Assembly (NCBI GenBank): GCA_965372355.1
Contig: CBDVBZ010000007.1
Span: forward strand, 1-49,197
Direction: 5' to 3'
Length of the DNA: 49,197 nt
From: CBDVBZ01 sp965372355
GTDB lineage: Bacteria; Krumholzibacteriota; Krumholzibacteriia; WVZY01
Made by a program: the position numbers and the translations under genes. Each line of letters opens with the position of its first letter. Position 1 is the stretch's first letter. The notes under the pieces are model-generated. The model ran no database searches and was not told the origin of the DNA. It worked only from the letters and a program-made list of their open reading frames with translations. Shown piece after piece: positions 33,858 through 43,279 of the stretch.

Positions 33858-34943
33858 TCAGACCAGGTAACCCCAAATCGTCATACCGACAATATATACC
33901 ACAGCGAATACACCGATTACCGTCAGCGGCCGAGGCCTTTTCTTACGACGCAATTTTGTTTCCCAGAACGGTACGAACATCCAGGCAACTCCAGCCAGCG
34001 TAAACGCCAGAATACCCAGCACCTCACCTTCGAGAAAAAGAACGTGGGCGGGAATAAGTTTCAGGGTCTGAAACATAAACATGAAATACCACTCGGGGCG
34101 AATCCCCTCCGGCGCGGGAGCAAAAGCATCCGCCTTCTCGCCAAGCTCCCATGGAAAAAACACGGCGAGAAAGAGAAGTACGTTCAACACGATCAGCCAG
34201 AGAAGCGCGTCCCTGAGCAGGAAGTTTGGAAAAAACGGCATCAGCGTCTTTTCCTTCTCCGGCAGCCTTTCGAGATACTTGGGTTCGTGCATCCCCTGGC
34301 GCTGCACAAACAGTAGATGCAAGACGAGGATTGCCGTGAAAATGGCCGGGAGCAACGCAATGTGGATCGCATAAAAACGGGATAAGGTCGCACCGGTGAC
34401 GTCCGGACCGCCCCGCAGGAGGATCTTCATAGGCTCGCCCACGAACGGCAGCGCACCGGTGATATCGGTGCCGACCTTGGTGGCAAAGAACGCCAGCTCG
34501 TTCCACGGCAGCAGATACCCGGTAAATCCAAAGCCCATAACCAACACCATGAGAACAAAGCCGCTAAGCCACGTCAGCTCGCGAGGTTTTCGGAATGCCC
34601 TCGTAAAAAGCGTACTGAACATGTGAACGAACACAAAAAACACCATCAGGTTTGCCGACCAGCTATGTACGGAGCGGATCAGCCACCCGAAGTTTACCTT
34701 TGTGATTATGAATCTCACGCTCTCAAAAGCGCTTTCCTCATCGGCCTGGTAGTAGAGCACGAGCATTATCCCGGTGATGACCTGGACCCCGAACAAAAAC
34801 ATGGCCACACCCCCCATGTAGTACCAGACCGTATGGCGGTGCACCGGGACGTATTTGTGACGCATGAACTCGATGAGCGGAGATATGCGGAAACGCTCAT
34901 CGACCCAGGAATATGTCCTCTGCGCCGTTTGTCTGAAGGTCAT
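33858..34943 (-). CDS. Cytochrome b of a bc-type complex
   Basis: 361-aa inner-membrane protein. The b6-type core shows haem-ligand pairs in SVHSWSANLMVFFVFVH and AIHIALLPAIFTAILVLH; the Qo-site PEWY motif is present (IRPEWYFMFMFQTLKL), so cytochrome b6 and most of subunit IV are fused. About eight or nine helices. ATG 34943 is used because it follows the Rieske stop by 8 bp with CTGAGAGATCCG ahead; upstream codons in the same frame overlap the Rieske gene. It oxidises quinol together with the Rieske protein and passes electrons to the nonahaem subunit (family knowledge plus gene order). Confidence 0.9.
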   Translation of the reverse strand: MTFRQTAQRTYSWVDERFRISPLIEFMRHKYVPVHRHTVWYYMGGVAMFLFGVQVITGIMLVLYYQADEESAFESVRFIITKVNFGWLIRSVHSWSANLMVFFVFVHMFSTLFTRAFRKPRELTWLSGFVLMVLVMGFGFTGYLLPWNELAFFATKVGTDITGALPFVGEPMKILLRGGPDVTGATLSRFYAIHIALLPAIFTAILVLHLLFVQRQGMHEPKYLERLPEKEKTLMPFFPNFLLRDALLWLIVLNVLLFLAVFFPWELGEKADAFAPAPEGIRPEWYFMFMFQTLKLIPAHVLFLEGEVLGILAFTLAGVAWMFVPFWETKLRRKKRPRPLTVIGVFAVVYIVGMTIWGYLV

Positions 34944-34951
34944 CGGATCTC

Positions 34952-35383
34952 TCAGGCTATTTTGGACACGAGAATCTCGTCGTTCACGACATTGACCGCA
35001 TACTCTTCCAGGGGTTTCGGCGGGGGACCGGATACGTTTCGTCCCTTGAGATCGTAGAGACCATTGTGGCAGGCGCACCAGATCTGCTTGAGGTCACCGC
35101 GATACTGAACGATGCAGTCCAAATGGGTACACGTGGCGGCAAACGCCCGAAATTCACCCGATTCCGTACGGATCAGGATGACCGGTTTGCGGCCAAATTT
35201 GAGGATTTCAGCCGAGTTTGGCCCAAACTCAGAGGCTACCCCCGCGTTGACGCTCTGCACGTTGGCTTCGGGGATATCGGGGGGTTTGAGAAAGGAAATC
35301 ACCGGGTAAAAAACACTACCCAGCCAGCCGATCAGCCCGCCCCCCAGCAAGAAACTCGTAAATTGGCGCCGGTTAACGCCCAT
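34952..35383 (-). CDS. Rieske iron-sulfur protein
   Basis: 143-aa [2Fe-2S] protein with cluster motifs CTHLDC and CACHNG. Tat-type N-terminus NRRQFTSFL followed by a membrane anchor. ATG 35383 is chosen because it begins this signal; a frame from 35461 would add an unlikely leader covering the FNR-like box. First gene of Rieske - cytochrome b - nonahaem. Confidence 0.9.
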   Translation of the reverse strand: MGVNRRQFTSFLLGGGLIGWLGSVFYPVISFLKPPDIPEANVQSVNAGVASEFGPNSAEILKFGRKPVILIRTESGEFRAFAATCTHLDCIVQYRGDLKQIWCACHNGLYDLKGRNVSGPPPKPLEEYAVNVVNDEILVSKIA

Positions 35384-35447
35384 GCCTGTCCTCCCTGACG
35401 CCTGATATCCTAAGCTATATGCGCGCAAGATCCAATCACTAAATGAG

Positions 35448-35461
35448 TTGACCTGAATCAA
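35448..35461. promoter_or_regulatory. FNR-like box between divergent Rieske and c554-like genes
   Basis: TTGACCTGAATCAA in a divergent gap. Its direction is not settled: the nearest minus-strand -10-like sequence (CATATA, 35421-35416) is 36 bp from the box centre, a little too far for class II. Confidence 0.5.
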
Positions 35462-35557
35462 TCAAAAAACCGCCGGTTATCGCTGCAAAACCGGTCAGAG
35501 TTGACTATTTTTCCTGAACGGGAGGCCGCGGGGTGTGCGGGTAGCCGCAAAACAGTG

Positions 35558-35563
35558 TATAAT
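35558..35563 (+). promoter_or_regulatory. -10 element of the c554-like gene
   Basis: A perfect TATAAT in CAGTGTATAATG, 47 bp before the start codon. No matching -35 is seen at the usual distance, so an activator may be required. Confidence 0.5.
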
Positions 35564-35610
35564 GATCAAAACAGACGGTATGGCTTCATCTCGGAAGGAG
35601 AGAGCACAGA

Positions 35611-36210
35611 ATGGGTAAACGTGTGATGACTCTATCGGCGATTCTGCTCTTCGGCGCGTGGGTGGTGATCGTAGGGACACCGGTAACCGCTGATGAGGAA
35701 GTTCAGCGTAAGTACGTCGGCGCGGCGAAGTGCAAGATGTGTCACAAGTCCGAGGCTCAAGGTGAGCAGCACGGCATTTGGCTCAAGACCAAGCACGCCA
35801 AGGCGTACGAGACGCTTGCCGGCGATGAGGCCAAGGCGATTGCCAAGGAGAAGGGCATCGAAGACCCTCAGAAAGCCGACGAGTGCCTGAAGTGCCACGT
35901 GACCGGCCACGGTGTTGCCGCGGAGCTGCTCGGTACCAAGTACGCGGTGACCGACGGCGTGGGCTGCGAGTCATGTCACGGCGCGGGAGGCGACTACTAC
36001 AAGAAGAAGACCATGGTGGCCATCATTACCGGAGAGATCGAAGCCGACTCGGTAGGACTCACCTTACCGAACGAAGAGACGTGTAAGGGGTGCCATAACA
36101 AGAAGAGCCCGACTTTCGAGTCCTTCGACTTCGAAAAAATGGTGGCGAAGATTGCTCACCCAATACCCGAAGAACGCATGGCGAAATACAAGGAGCCGGC
36201 TGCGGAGTAA
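35611..36210 (+). CDS. Tetrahaem cytochrome c554-like protein
   Basis: 199-aa periplasmic protein. Signal peptide cleaved near VTADE; four CxxCH sites (CKMCH, CLKCH, CESCH, CKGCH). The pattern KYVGAAKCKMCHKSE at the N-terminus followed by WLKTKHAKAYETL is the hallmark of the cytochrome_C554 group. Lysine-rich and simple in composition; possibly a mobile carrier between the bc-type complex and terminal reductases (inference). GGAAGGAGAG precedes the ATG. The terminator at 36265 follows. Confidence 0.85.
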   Translation: MGKRVMTLSAILLFGAWVVIVGTPVTADEEVQRKYVGAAKCKMCHKSEAQGEQHGIWLKTKHAKAYETLAGDEAKAIAKEKGIEDPQKADECLKCHVTGHGVAAELLGTKYAVTDGVGCESCHGAGGDYYKKKTMVAIITGEIEADSVGLTLPNEETCKGCHNKKSPTFESFDFEKMVAKIAHPIPEERMAKYKEPAAE

Positions 36211-36264
36211 CCCCCGGCAGACGCCGCCTGTCCTGGAAGGGTTCAATCGGCGTGTACGAATAGC

Positions 36265-36300
36265 CAGGGTGGGATCGTTCGGATCCCGCCCTGTTTTTTA
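36265..36300. terminator. Terminator between convergent genes
   Basis: 12-pair stem CAGGGTGGGATC / GATCCCGCCCTG with a GTTCG loop and a TTTTTTA tail on the plus strand. Confidence 0.8.
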
Positions 36301-36318
36301 TTGGTTTCGAGCGCGTGT

Positions 36319-39147
36319 CTAGTTGTAGCCGAAGAGAACCGAGTAGATGATTAGACCGATCAACAGGATTCCAATGCCCAGGAAGGTAAAACCGAATACC
36401 CGGATCAAGGTCTCGCGGTTCTTTGCGGGCTTCGTCTTGAGCACACGTTTGCGAAGCTCACCCGTCCGCTTGAGTTCCGCGTACGCCTCGGGACGGTCCT
36501 TTTTGTACTCCTCGAGCGGTACGACACCCGTGAAGATCACCTTGTCCATTGGAAATGCTTCCGGCCTCAGGTGGGTATTGAAAAAGTGGATTGTGAAAAT
36601 AAATCCGACGGCGAGCAGGGCCTCGTCACTGTGCACGATCGTCGCGACGTTGATCAGCCACCCCGGAAGAACCTTGGTGAAGAGCTCGGGGAACCACAGC
36701 ATAAGCCCCGACGCGCCAATAATGGCTACGCCCCAGAAGACGGCCATATAGTCGAACTTCTCCCAGTATGTCCAGCGCCCGTAAGCCGGCCGGGGGCCAG
36801 CGCCAAAGAACCACTTCAGCGTGCCCCAGAAATCCCGCAGATCTTTGATGTTGAACATCAGTGAGTGCTTGCCAAACACAAGCCGGCCAAAGCCCATCCT
36901 CATCCTGCGTTTGTACCGAAGCAAGCTCACCAGATGGAGCGCAAAGTAACCGAACGTAATGACCGCGGCAGTTCGATGAATAAAGCCGGCACCCTTAACC
37001 CCACCGAGCAAATTGGCAAGAAAGGCCGCCCACGGCATCGACGAGAACTTGAGCATCATCCCGGTCAGCGCTAGAGACATAAAGCTGATGATGACGAGGA
37101 AGTGCGTAAAGCGCTGCGTGCGCGTGAACCGTCGTATGTAGTACCTCGGCTCGCCTGTTTCTCCCTCCTTTCTTCTATCCCGCAGTTGTTTGAAAGATCG
37201 AGGCAGCCACAGGAGCGTATGTATGCCAAAGAACGCGAACACGCTGATGAGAAGCAGCGTCATCGCCCAGTAGGTGTAGAAGAGTATCGGGTATTTCACC
37301 GGGTCGTGATGTGTCGCGTGTGTCAGATAACCGGTAAACCGCATATTGGCATCGTCGTGGCACTTCTGGCATGTCGAGACGATGTTTCTGAAGCCCACCG
37401 TTGAATTCGGGTCGTTGACACCGAGTATTTCGTGTGTCCCATGGCAATCCGAGCATTTGGCCGCGTCGAGATACCCCAGCCGATACGATTTGCCGTGCAT
37501 CGTCTCCAGATAGGTCTCCCCCAAATGCGTGTGACAGAAACCGCACTGGTTCGTAACCTCGTTCACAAACTCGTCCGTCTCAACCTCACCGATCGTGTGA
37601 GACGAGTGGCAGTCCGCGCACGTGGGCAGCTTCGCTGCCTCGTCGCCGTCGGCCGAGAAGTGGACACTCTTGATAAAATCCTTGTAGATCCCTCTGTGGC
37701 ACGTCGCACAAGTCGCCGGTAAGTTGTTCCGGGAGACCGACGAGCGCTCGTCGGTGTGCTTGAGAACCATATGGGAGCTGTGGCAGTCGATACAGATCGC
37801 GCTGGGCAGGAGCCCCTTTTCGGTCAGGCCTCGTCCGTGCACGCTCGCCGCATAATCGGTGATCGCGTCCACCTCGGTCAGATCGGCCACTTGCGTGGCA
37901 GGTCCGTCACTCCGGTGGCAGTCACCGCAAAGTGTGGGAACGGACGCTCTGAACGTCGGCGATTCGTCGACGTCGTGTGCCATGGTGTCGTGGTCACCGT
38001 GACATGTCGTGCAGTACGGTGCTGCAGATTCGCCCCTTGCATAGGCCTCGCCATGACCGCTGGCAAAGTACTCCTCGGAGATTTTGGCGTGACAGCTCGA
38101 GCAATCGACACGTCCCGACGTCGTGCACGGCCGATGCATGCTCACATCGACATCCGAATGGCATTTCACGCATGGAATGTTGCGGTGGACCGAGACGGAT
38201 ATCTCCGCTTTGTCGACATATAGAGAGAGCGTGTCGGACCCAACGATCTTGTGCACATCGGCCTCTCCATGGCACTTCAGGCAATCACGGTCCGATATGG
38301 TCAGTGCCGTTCTTTCCTTGCGCACCTTGTGCGGCAAGTGACAATCCGTACACGCCGGGATCGCCCCCGGCTTGGTTTCCCAGAGCTCGCCGCGGATCAC
38401 ACTCGTGTGAACCGCCTCGATCTTCGAGTGACATTGCATACACGTGGTGGCGATGTTTCGCGGTGATATAGAGGCCCTGGGCTCCGTGTGCGGCAGGATC
38501 ATGTGCGCGCGGTGACAGTCGATGCACGTCGCCGTAACGACGAGCCCTTTTTGAAACAGCCCCTCGCCGTGGATGCTCTGGCTATAGTTTTCCAGGATGT
38601 TGTGCTCGGTGATCTCGTATGTATTCGCCACCGGGGCGCCCTCTCTGTGGCAACCACCACAGAGGACCGGCACGTTCATACGATACGCTTTGGATTCCGG
38701 ACTATCGGGCGACAGAATATCGTGGACACCGTGGCAGTCGCTGCATGCCGGCGCGTACGGGGCGTTGCGATTGAGCGCCTGTCCGTGGATGCTGGCGTCG
38801 AAGTCTAGTTGGGCGTCATCGTGACAGTTGCCGCAGTAGACTTTTTCTAGGATCTCCTCGTGGGGAAAGTCCTCGACGTCGGCGTCCTCGTGGCAATCGA
38901 TACACTCGAGGTCGCCGTGGACCGACTCGAGGAAGACGGACTCATCGACAAAGAGGGAGATCGTCTTGCCGCCCCTCCGGGTGTCGAAATCCTCATCCGA
39001 GTGGCAATCGAAGCAGGTTTCGTTATCCTGACTGAAGGCGGGTAATGGACAGAAAACAAGGAGGAGCAGGCAACCGATGAGCACCCCTCGCCAGGGAAGC
39101 GTGCGGGCGATGCCAAGACTACGGTTGCGTACCTGTATGGCACTCAT
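36319..39147 (-). CDS. 19-haem cytochrome c fused to a membrane cytochrome b domain, second copy
   Basis: 942-aa protein with the same plan as 2567-5170: signal peptide, 19 CxxCH motifs to about residue 605, then helices of a diheme cytochrome b domain (ILFYTYWAMTLLLISVFAFF, FTHFLVIISFMSLALTG, AAVITFGYFALHLVSL, FDYMAVFWGVAIIGASGL, DEALLAVGFIFTIHFF), plus one more C-terminal helix (FTFLGIGILLIGLIIYSVLF) not present in the first copy. ATG 39147 is preferred as it starts just before the signal; ATG 39174 is possible. It overlaps the end of the 7-haem gene by 29 bp, so the two are translationally coupled. Likely quinol-to-periplasm electron transfer. Confidence 0.83.
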   Translation of the reverse strand: MSAIQVRNRSLGIARTLPWRGVLIGCLLLLVFCPLPAFSQDNETCFDCHSDEDFDTRRGGKTISLFVDESVFLESVHGDLECIDCHEDADVEDFPHEEILEKVYCGNCHDDAQLDFDASIHGQALNRNAPYAPACSDCHGVHDILSPDSPESKAYRMNVPVLCGGCHREGAPVANTYEITEHNILENYSQSIHGEGLFQKGLVVTATCIDCHRAHMILPHTEPRASISPRNIATTCMQCHSKIEAVHTSVIRGELWETKPGAIPACTDCHLPHKVRKERTALTISDRDCLKCHGEADVHKIVGSDTLSLYVDKAEISVSVHRNIPCVKCHSDVDVSMHRPCTTSGRVDCSSCHAKISEEYFASGHGEAYARGESAAPYCTTCHGDHDTMAHDVDESPTFRASVPTLCGDCHRSDGPATQVADLTEVDAITDYAASVHGRGLTEKGLLPSAICIDCHSSHMVLKHTDERSSVSRNNLPATCATCHRGIYKDFIKSVHFSADGDEAAKLPTCADCHSSHTIGEVETDEFVNEVTNQCGFCHTHLGETYLETMHGKSYRLGYLDAAKCSDCHGTHEILGVNDPNSTVGFRNIVSTCQKCHDDANMRFTGYLTHATHHDPVKYPILFYTYWAMTLLLISVFAFFGIHTLLWLPRSFKQLRDRRKEGETGEPRYYIRRFTRTQRFTHFLVIISFMSLALTGMMLKFSSMPWAAFLANLLGGVKGAGFIHRTAAVITFGYFALHLVSLLRYKRRMRMGFGRLVFGKHSLMFNIKDLRDFWGTLKWFFGAGPRPAYGRWTYWEKFDYMAVFWGVAIIGASGLMLWFPELFTKVLPGWLINVATIVHSDEALLAVGFIFTIHFFNTHLRPEAFPMDKVIFTGVVPLEEYKKDRPEAYAELKRTGELRKRVLKTKPAKNRETLIRVFGFTFLGIGILLIGLIIYSVLFGYN

Positions 39148-40630
39148 AACATCCCGTCTCTCGCCACTCTTCATCGATGTCCTCTGGGTGAACGAACTCC
39201 AGACCGTCCTGCGATGTTGATACTTCGGCACGCTCGCCGCTGCCCTGGGCAAGAATGGTGTGGCAGGTCATGCAATCTCGAGTGAGCACCTGCCCCTCTT
39301 CGCTGACTTTATAGCCGTCGTGGCAACGCATGCAACCGGGGTATATGAAATGGCCGATATTGTCGGGATACCCGTCCCATCTCACTCTCATCTCCGGGAA
39401 AGTGTTCTGCGAAAACGCCTGCTGCGTTGCTACCACAGCTTGCTCGATGGTCGCCTGCTCTTCCGCAAAGATCTCCGGGTGTTCGGAACGGTAGTAATCT
39501 GGAATCTGACTCGCGATGCTCTGGAGGGCACCGTCTTCCGTCTCGTATACTGTCTCTATTGCCTCCACGGCGACTCGCTTGATCGCCGGAAGTTTTGGGT
39601 TTATGCGCCCCGTCAGCATCGCCTGATTGATGCTTTGTTCGGGCGATCGATATTGATGGCTCGGCCGGTTGTGACAATCCATGCAATCCATAACTCTGGG
39701 TGTCGCCGCCAGGATTGCCTCCTCACTCAGTGGGTTATCCTCATCCTGGTAGATCGTCACGCGGCCAGTCCCGTGATCGGTGACACGGATCCAGGGGATG
39801 TCCTGTCTGCGCTCATCCCGCGGGATATACTCGACCCGAAAGCCGATGTTCATGTGCCAGTGGATCCCCGCTGTTTGCCCGGTCTTGGGATCCCCGCCAC
39901 CGGTCTTGATCAACATATTGATCGGCCAGGCGGTGTTCTCATCGTCGTACATGTAGTGGACGAACTGCCGTTGCTGTGCGCCATAGAATTTCTCGGGCCA
40001 GTGACACTTCTCGCAGGTCTCCTGCGCGGGTCGCAGGTTTTTGATGGGTGTGGGTATCGGACGCGGGTACTTGTTGAACGCCGTTGCGTAAACCTGGTAC
40101 GCACCCGAGAGCTTGGACTTCGCGTACCAGCCGGCGCCCGTGCCGACGTGGCAAGACACGCACGCCACGCGGGCATGCGACGAGTTCTGATAGGCGACGT
40201 GTTCCGGCTTCATCACTTGGTGGCAGGTTTGGCCGCAAAAGGAAACCGACTCGGTGTGATGGAACCCCTGATAGGCTCCGACCGCGCTCAGCCCCCCGTA
40301 GATCAGCCCCCCGGCAATAAACACAGCGAAGGCATTACGGTGTTTGGGGTTATTGAGATCGATCAGCGGCCAGGTGGGCACAGCTATTTCGCCGTATTTC
40401 TTTATCCGCTTCCACTGCCTGATCATTCCGATCGGGACAAGCAGAAGCCCGACCAGGAGAAACGGTGGAAGGATCATGTACACGAAGATGCCAAGATACG
40501 GGTTCGTGGCGCCGTGGCCGCTCTGAGCCAAAAGGAAGAAAAGGATCGTCAGCGCGGTGATCAAAGCAATCGCCAGACCCGCCATGCTGGTCTTGTTGTA
40601 AACGAGTCTGGGGAATCCGCCTCTTACCAT
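39119..40630 (-). CDS. NapC/NirT-type 7-haem inner-membrane cytochrome, ImcH-like
   Basis: 503-aa protein: three N-terminal transmembrane helices (about residues 16-36, 45-70, 98-118), then a periplasmic part with one CX3CH (CGQTCH) and six CxxCH sites. Size, haem count and helix pattern resemble Geobacter ImcH, the inner-membrane quinol oxidase for high-potential extracellular acceptors; the match is by layout, not alignment. It is the first gene of an operon with the 19-haem c-b fusion. No clear Shine-Dalgarno at ATG 40630. The FNR-like box at 40738 is 108 bp upstream. Confidence 0.83.
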   Translation of the reverse strand: MVRGGFPRLVYNKTSMAGLAIALITALTILFFLLAQSGHGATNPYLGIFVYMILPPFLLVGLLLVPIGMIRQWKRIKKYGEIAVPTWPLIDLNNPKHRNAFAVFIAGGLIYGGLSAVGAYQGFHHTESVSFCGQTCHQVMKPEHVAYQNSSHARVACVSCHVGTGAGWYAKSKLSGAYQVYATAFNKYPRPIPTPIKNLRPAQETCEKCHWPEKFYGAQQRQFVHYMYDDENTAWPINMLIKTGGGDPKTGQTAGIHWHMNIGFRVEYIPRDERRQDIPWIRVTDHGTGRVTIYQDEDNPLSEEAILAATPRVMDCMDCHNRPSHQYRSPEQSINQAMLTGRINPKLPAIKRVAVEAIETVYETEDGALQSIASQIPDYYRSEHPEIFAEEQATIEQAVVATQQAFSQNTFPEMRVRWDGYPDNIGHFIYPGCMRCHDGYKVSEEGQVLTRDCMTCHTILAQGSGERAEVSTSQDGLEFVHPEDIDEEWRETGCYECHTGTQP

Positions 40631-40737
40631 GGTCAGTGAAAGGGCTGGCGTTCTCCGTGCGCCGGGGCCCCATTCACGGCGACACTAGCAGACCAATCTT
40701 GTAGGATCAATGGTTATTAGCGGTTACAACCCATTTG

Positions 40738-40751
40738 CTGACTAAAATCAG
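40738..40751. promoter_or_regulatory. FNR-like box between divergent cytochrome genes
   Basis: CTGACTAAAATCAG, flanked as GCTGACTAAAATCAGC. A TATACT at 40797-40802 would start the plus-strand gene near 40808 with the box near -64. It could also serve the ImcH-like gene on the minus strand; direction not resolved. Confidence 0.45.
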
Positions 40752-40859
40752 CTTTTTCAGATCGTAATAGGGGGTTTTTGGGGCGCCCAGGGGTGGTATA
40801 CTCGCCCAGGAGTGGTTTTCCAGTACCGAACACGGTGTCAACCAATGAGGTGGAAATTA

Positions 40860-42017
40860 ATGAGGACACGGCGACGTTTAGCTAGCCTGCAGCGACCCGC
40901 CTTTTGGGCGTTTGGCGTCGCGGCTCTGTTGACCGCGGGTCTGGCCGCATCGCAGGAACAGACGACTGCATCCATGAGGGGGATCTTTGTGGCGCTTTCA
41001 ACGGCTTACAGTTATAGCCTCGATCCGGACGCGTTCGCCGATCGCGAGAACCGTCAGCAGATCCTGGGCCTGCTCGAAGCACTGTCTGACAACGCGGAAG
41101 CGCTGGAGAGCCACGGTGGTGGTTTGGACCCGAGCTTCGACTACCTCAGAAGGTCCCTGGCAAGGGATGCGAACGACGCCCTCGATGGATTCAAGAAGGG
41201 CAACTACATGGGATCGAGGTTCGTGTTGAGCAAGATCACGGAGAACTGCGTGACGTGCCATACCCGTCTTCCCGCTGACCGGGAGTTCGACCTGGGAAAG
41301 GAATTCCTCGACAATGCGAACTTACAGGGCCTCCCCCCGGAAGCGCGCGTGAACCTCGAGATCGCGACCCGCCAGTTCGACGATGCGCTCAGTACCTACG
41401 AGGCTATGCTCGTCTCCAAGGATATGACGGCCGCGGATTTTGCTCGATTCAATGTTTTCGAAAACTACCTCAAGATCTGCATCGGCGCACTCAACGACAC
41501 GAAGCGTCCTGCCGCCACGTTGAAAGATTTCGCCCGGCGTGACGACATGCCCAAAGATCTTATGCAGGCCGTCAACGGATGGCTCGATGCGTTGAGCCGG
41601 GTGGAGCTCAATGAGTCGAAAGGAGAGGCCCTCGCAGCAGGGCGATCCTCGATTGAAAGCGCCGCGGACGCGACCCGATCGAGATCGGACCGCTCGCAGC
41701 TCGTGGGTTTTATCGTAGGTATCACGCTGCTGCACCGATACCTCGATTCACGCCCGACCGATGACGTCGGTATCGCCGAGGCGTACTATCTCCTCGGTAT
41801 CGCCGAGTCCTATGTCACCCGCTCCTACTGGATCTCGGAAACACCGTTCCTTCTCGAGAAGGCGATCCGTCAGGCGCCGAAATCGGACATCGCCAAACAG
41901 GCATACGCGTTTCTCGACCACTACATGCGCTCGGACTATTGGGTGACACCCGCCCGTCCTGTACCCGAGGAACTCCAAACCAACCTCGAAGAGCTCCGCA
42001 AGCTGATCGAGGAGTGA
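40860..42017 (+). CDS. Cytochrome c'-like monohaem protein with a helical-repeat tail
   Basis: 385-aa exported protein. Signal peptide to about residue 31; residues 32-140 form a helical domain with a single CxxCH (Cys130-His134) near its end, as in cytochromes c' and c556; the rest is helical and TPR-like (AYYLLGIAESYVTRSYW, LLEKAIRQAPKSDIAKQAYAF). ATG 40860 has GAGGTGG upstream; the ATG at 40845 does not. The next gene starts 2 bp after its stop, so the pair is an operon. Role unknown; the haem domain could bind NO or transfer electrons. Confidence 0.75.
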   Translation: MRTRRRLASLQRPAFWAFGVAALLTAGLAASQEQTTASMRGIFVALSTAYSYSLDPDAFADRENRQQILGLLEALSDNAEALESHGGGLDPSFDYLRRSLARDANDALDGFKKGNYMGSRFVLSKITENCVTCHTRLPADREFDLGKEFLDNANLQGLPPEARVNLEIATRQFDDALSTYEAMLVSKDMTAADFARFNVFENYLKICIGALNDTKRPAATLKDFARRDDMPKDLMQAVNGWLDALSRVELNESKGEALAAGRSSIESAADATRSRSDRSQLVGFIVGITLLHRYLDSRPTDDVGIAEAYYLLGIAESYVTRSYWISETPFLLEKAIRQAPKSDIAKQAYAFLDHYMRSDYWVTPARPVPEELQTNLEELRKLIEE

Positions 42018-42019
42018 GA

Positions 42020-43273
42020 ATGATGGAGCGCGCTGTTCAGCCAACTGCTTCATCGACCCGGCAACGAGCCCTGCGGACGCGACGTCTCGTGATCATGCTG
42101 GCCCTCGCAACGCTCGGGGGCTGCGGATCGGACCCCGCGGATTTGCGCCCGTTGGAAGCCGAAGAACTCCAAAGCCTGGTCACCCATCTCCGCCGGCACG
42201 GTCAGTCCCCGGACGAGTACATCCTCTCCAGGCTACAAAGCAACAAGGTCGTTTTTCTCGGCGAGATGCACCGCGTCCGCCACGATGTTCTCCTGGTCGA
42301 CGCGCTGATCCCGAGGCTGGGGGATGCCGGCGTCTATGACCTGGGCAGCGAGTTCTTCTGCGTCGAGGACCAGCCCGCGATCGATGAGCTATTGATGGCA
42401 CCGAGTTTCTCGGAGGCGATGGCGAAGGAGCTGCTTCGACACGGGACCGGGGGGACGTGGCCTTTTCGGGAATACCTCGATCTGCTCCGGACCGCGTGGC
42501 AGTACAACCAGCAGCGGCCATCCGGCCGACCGCCACTGCGAGTCATCGGCCTCATTCCCAGAATCGACTACGAAAAACTCAACGATGGTACCGAGGACGA
42601 ACGGGCCGCCGAGCGACGGAAAGGTGGCAACTACGACCGGATCATGGCAGACGCCTTGCAGCGGGAGGTTCTGGCGAAGGGCCGCAAAGCACTCGTGCAC
42701 TGCGGCATCAACCATGCCCACACGCGCTACGTGACGCGCCGTATCGAAAACGGCGAGGTTGTCGAATCATCGAGAAAACGATGCGGCAATTTGATTCACA
42801 CGGCCGCTCCGGATTCCGTGATCACGATCTTTCTTCATGCGCCCTGGTATACATTCTCCGACGATGAAGAAATATTCTATCTGCCGTTCCGAGGTGCCAT
42901 TGACCAGGCGTTCGCCGCATACGGCAAGCCGGTCGGCTTTGATATCCACGGGAGTCCGTTCGCGGGGCTCACCCACCCGGGGGCCCACTACGCCACGGGC
43001 TATCCTGAATTCACCGCTGCTGCGATCTACGACGGCTACGTTATCACCCGGGAGATCGATGAATACGAGGGCGTCACGGTCATCGACGATTGGGTGGACT
43101 CGCCGGCGACGTTCGACTACCTGCGACGCCAGCTACCCAACCGGCGATGGGCCGCTTCCCTCGAATCACCGGCGGAATACCTTCGCGGCGTCGGGAGAGA
43201 CACCGAGCTGGACCGGATCTATGCCGGTGTCATAAAAAACTGGTCGGCGTTCGAGAATCGACACTCAGAATGA
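42020..43273 (+). CDS. ChaN/TIKI-like lipoprotein
   Basis: 417-aa lipoprotein (signal TLGGC, Cys35). The segment KVVFLGEMHRVRHDVLLVDA (GE-x-H at residues 81-84) and the later GSEFF and HCGINHAHTRY regions resemble the ChaN/TIKI/erythromycin-esterase-like superfamily, where these acidic and His residues bind haem, metal or form an active site. Function here not known. ATG 42020 follows GAGGAG, which is inside the preceding stop region. It converges with the propeller gene with only 6 bp between stops. Confidence 0.6.
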   Translation: MMERAVQPTASSTRQRALRTRRLVIMLALATLGGCGSDPADLRPLEAEELQSLVTHLRRHGQSPDEYILSRLQSNKVVFLGEMHRVRHDVLLVDALIPRLGDAGVYDLGSEFFCVEDQPAIDELLMAPSFSEAMAKELLRHGTGGTWPFREYLDLLRTAWQYNQQRPSGRPPLRVIGLIPRIDYEKLNDGTEDERAAERRKGGNYDRIMADALQREVLAKGRKALVHCGINHAHTRYVTRRIENGEVVESSRKRCGNLIHTAAPDSVITIFLHAPWYTFSDDEEIFYLPFRGAIDQAFAAYGKPVGFDIHGSPFAGLTHPGAHYATGYPEFTAAAIYDGYVITREIDEYEGVTVIDDWVDSPATFDYLRRQLPNRRWAASLESPAEYLRGVGRDTELDRIYAGVIKNWSAFENRHSE

Positions 43274-43279
43274 GTGCGG

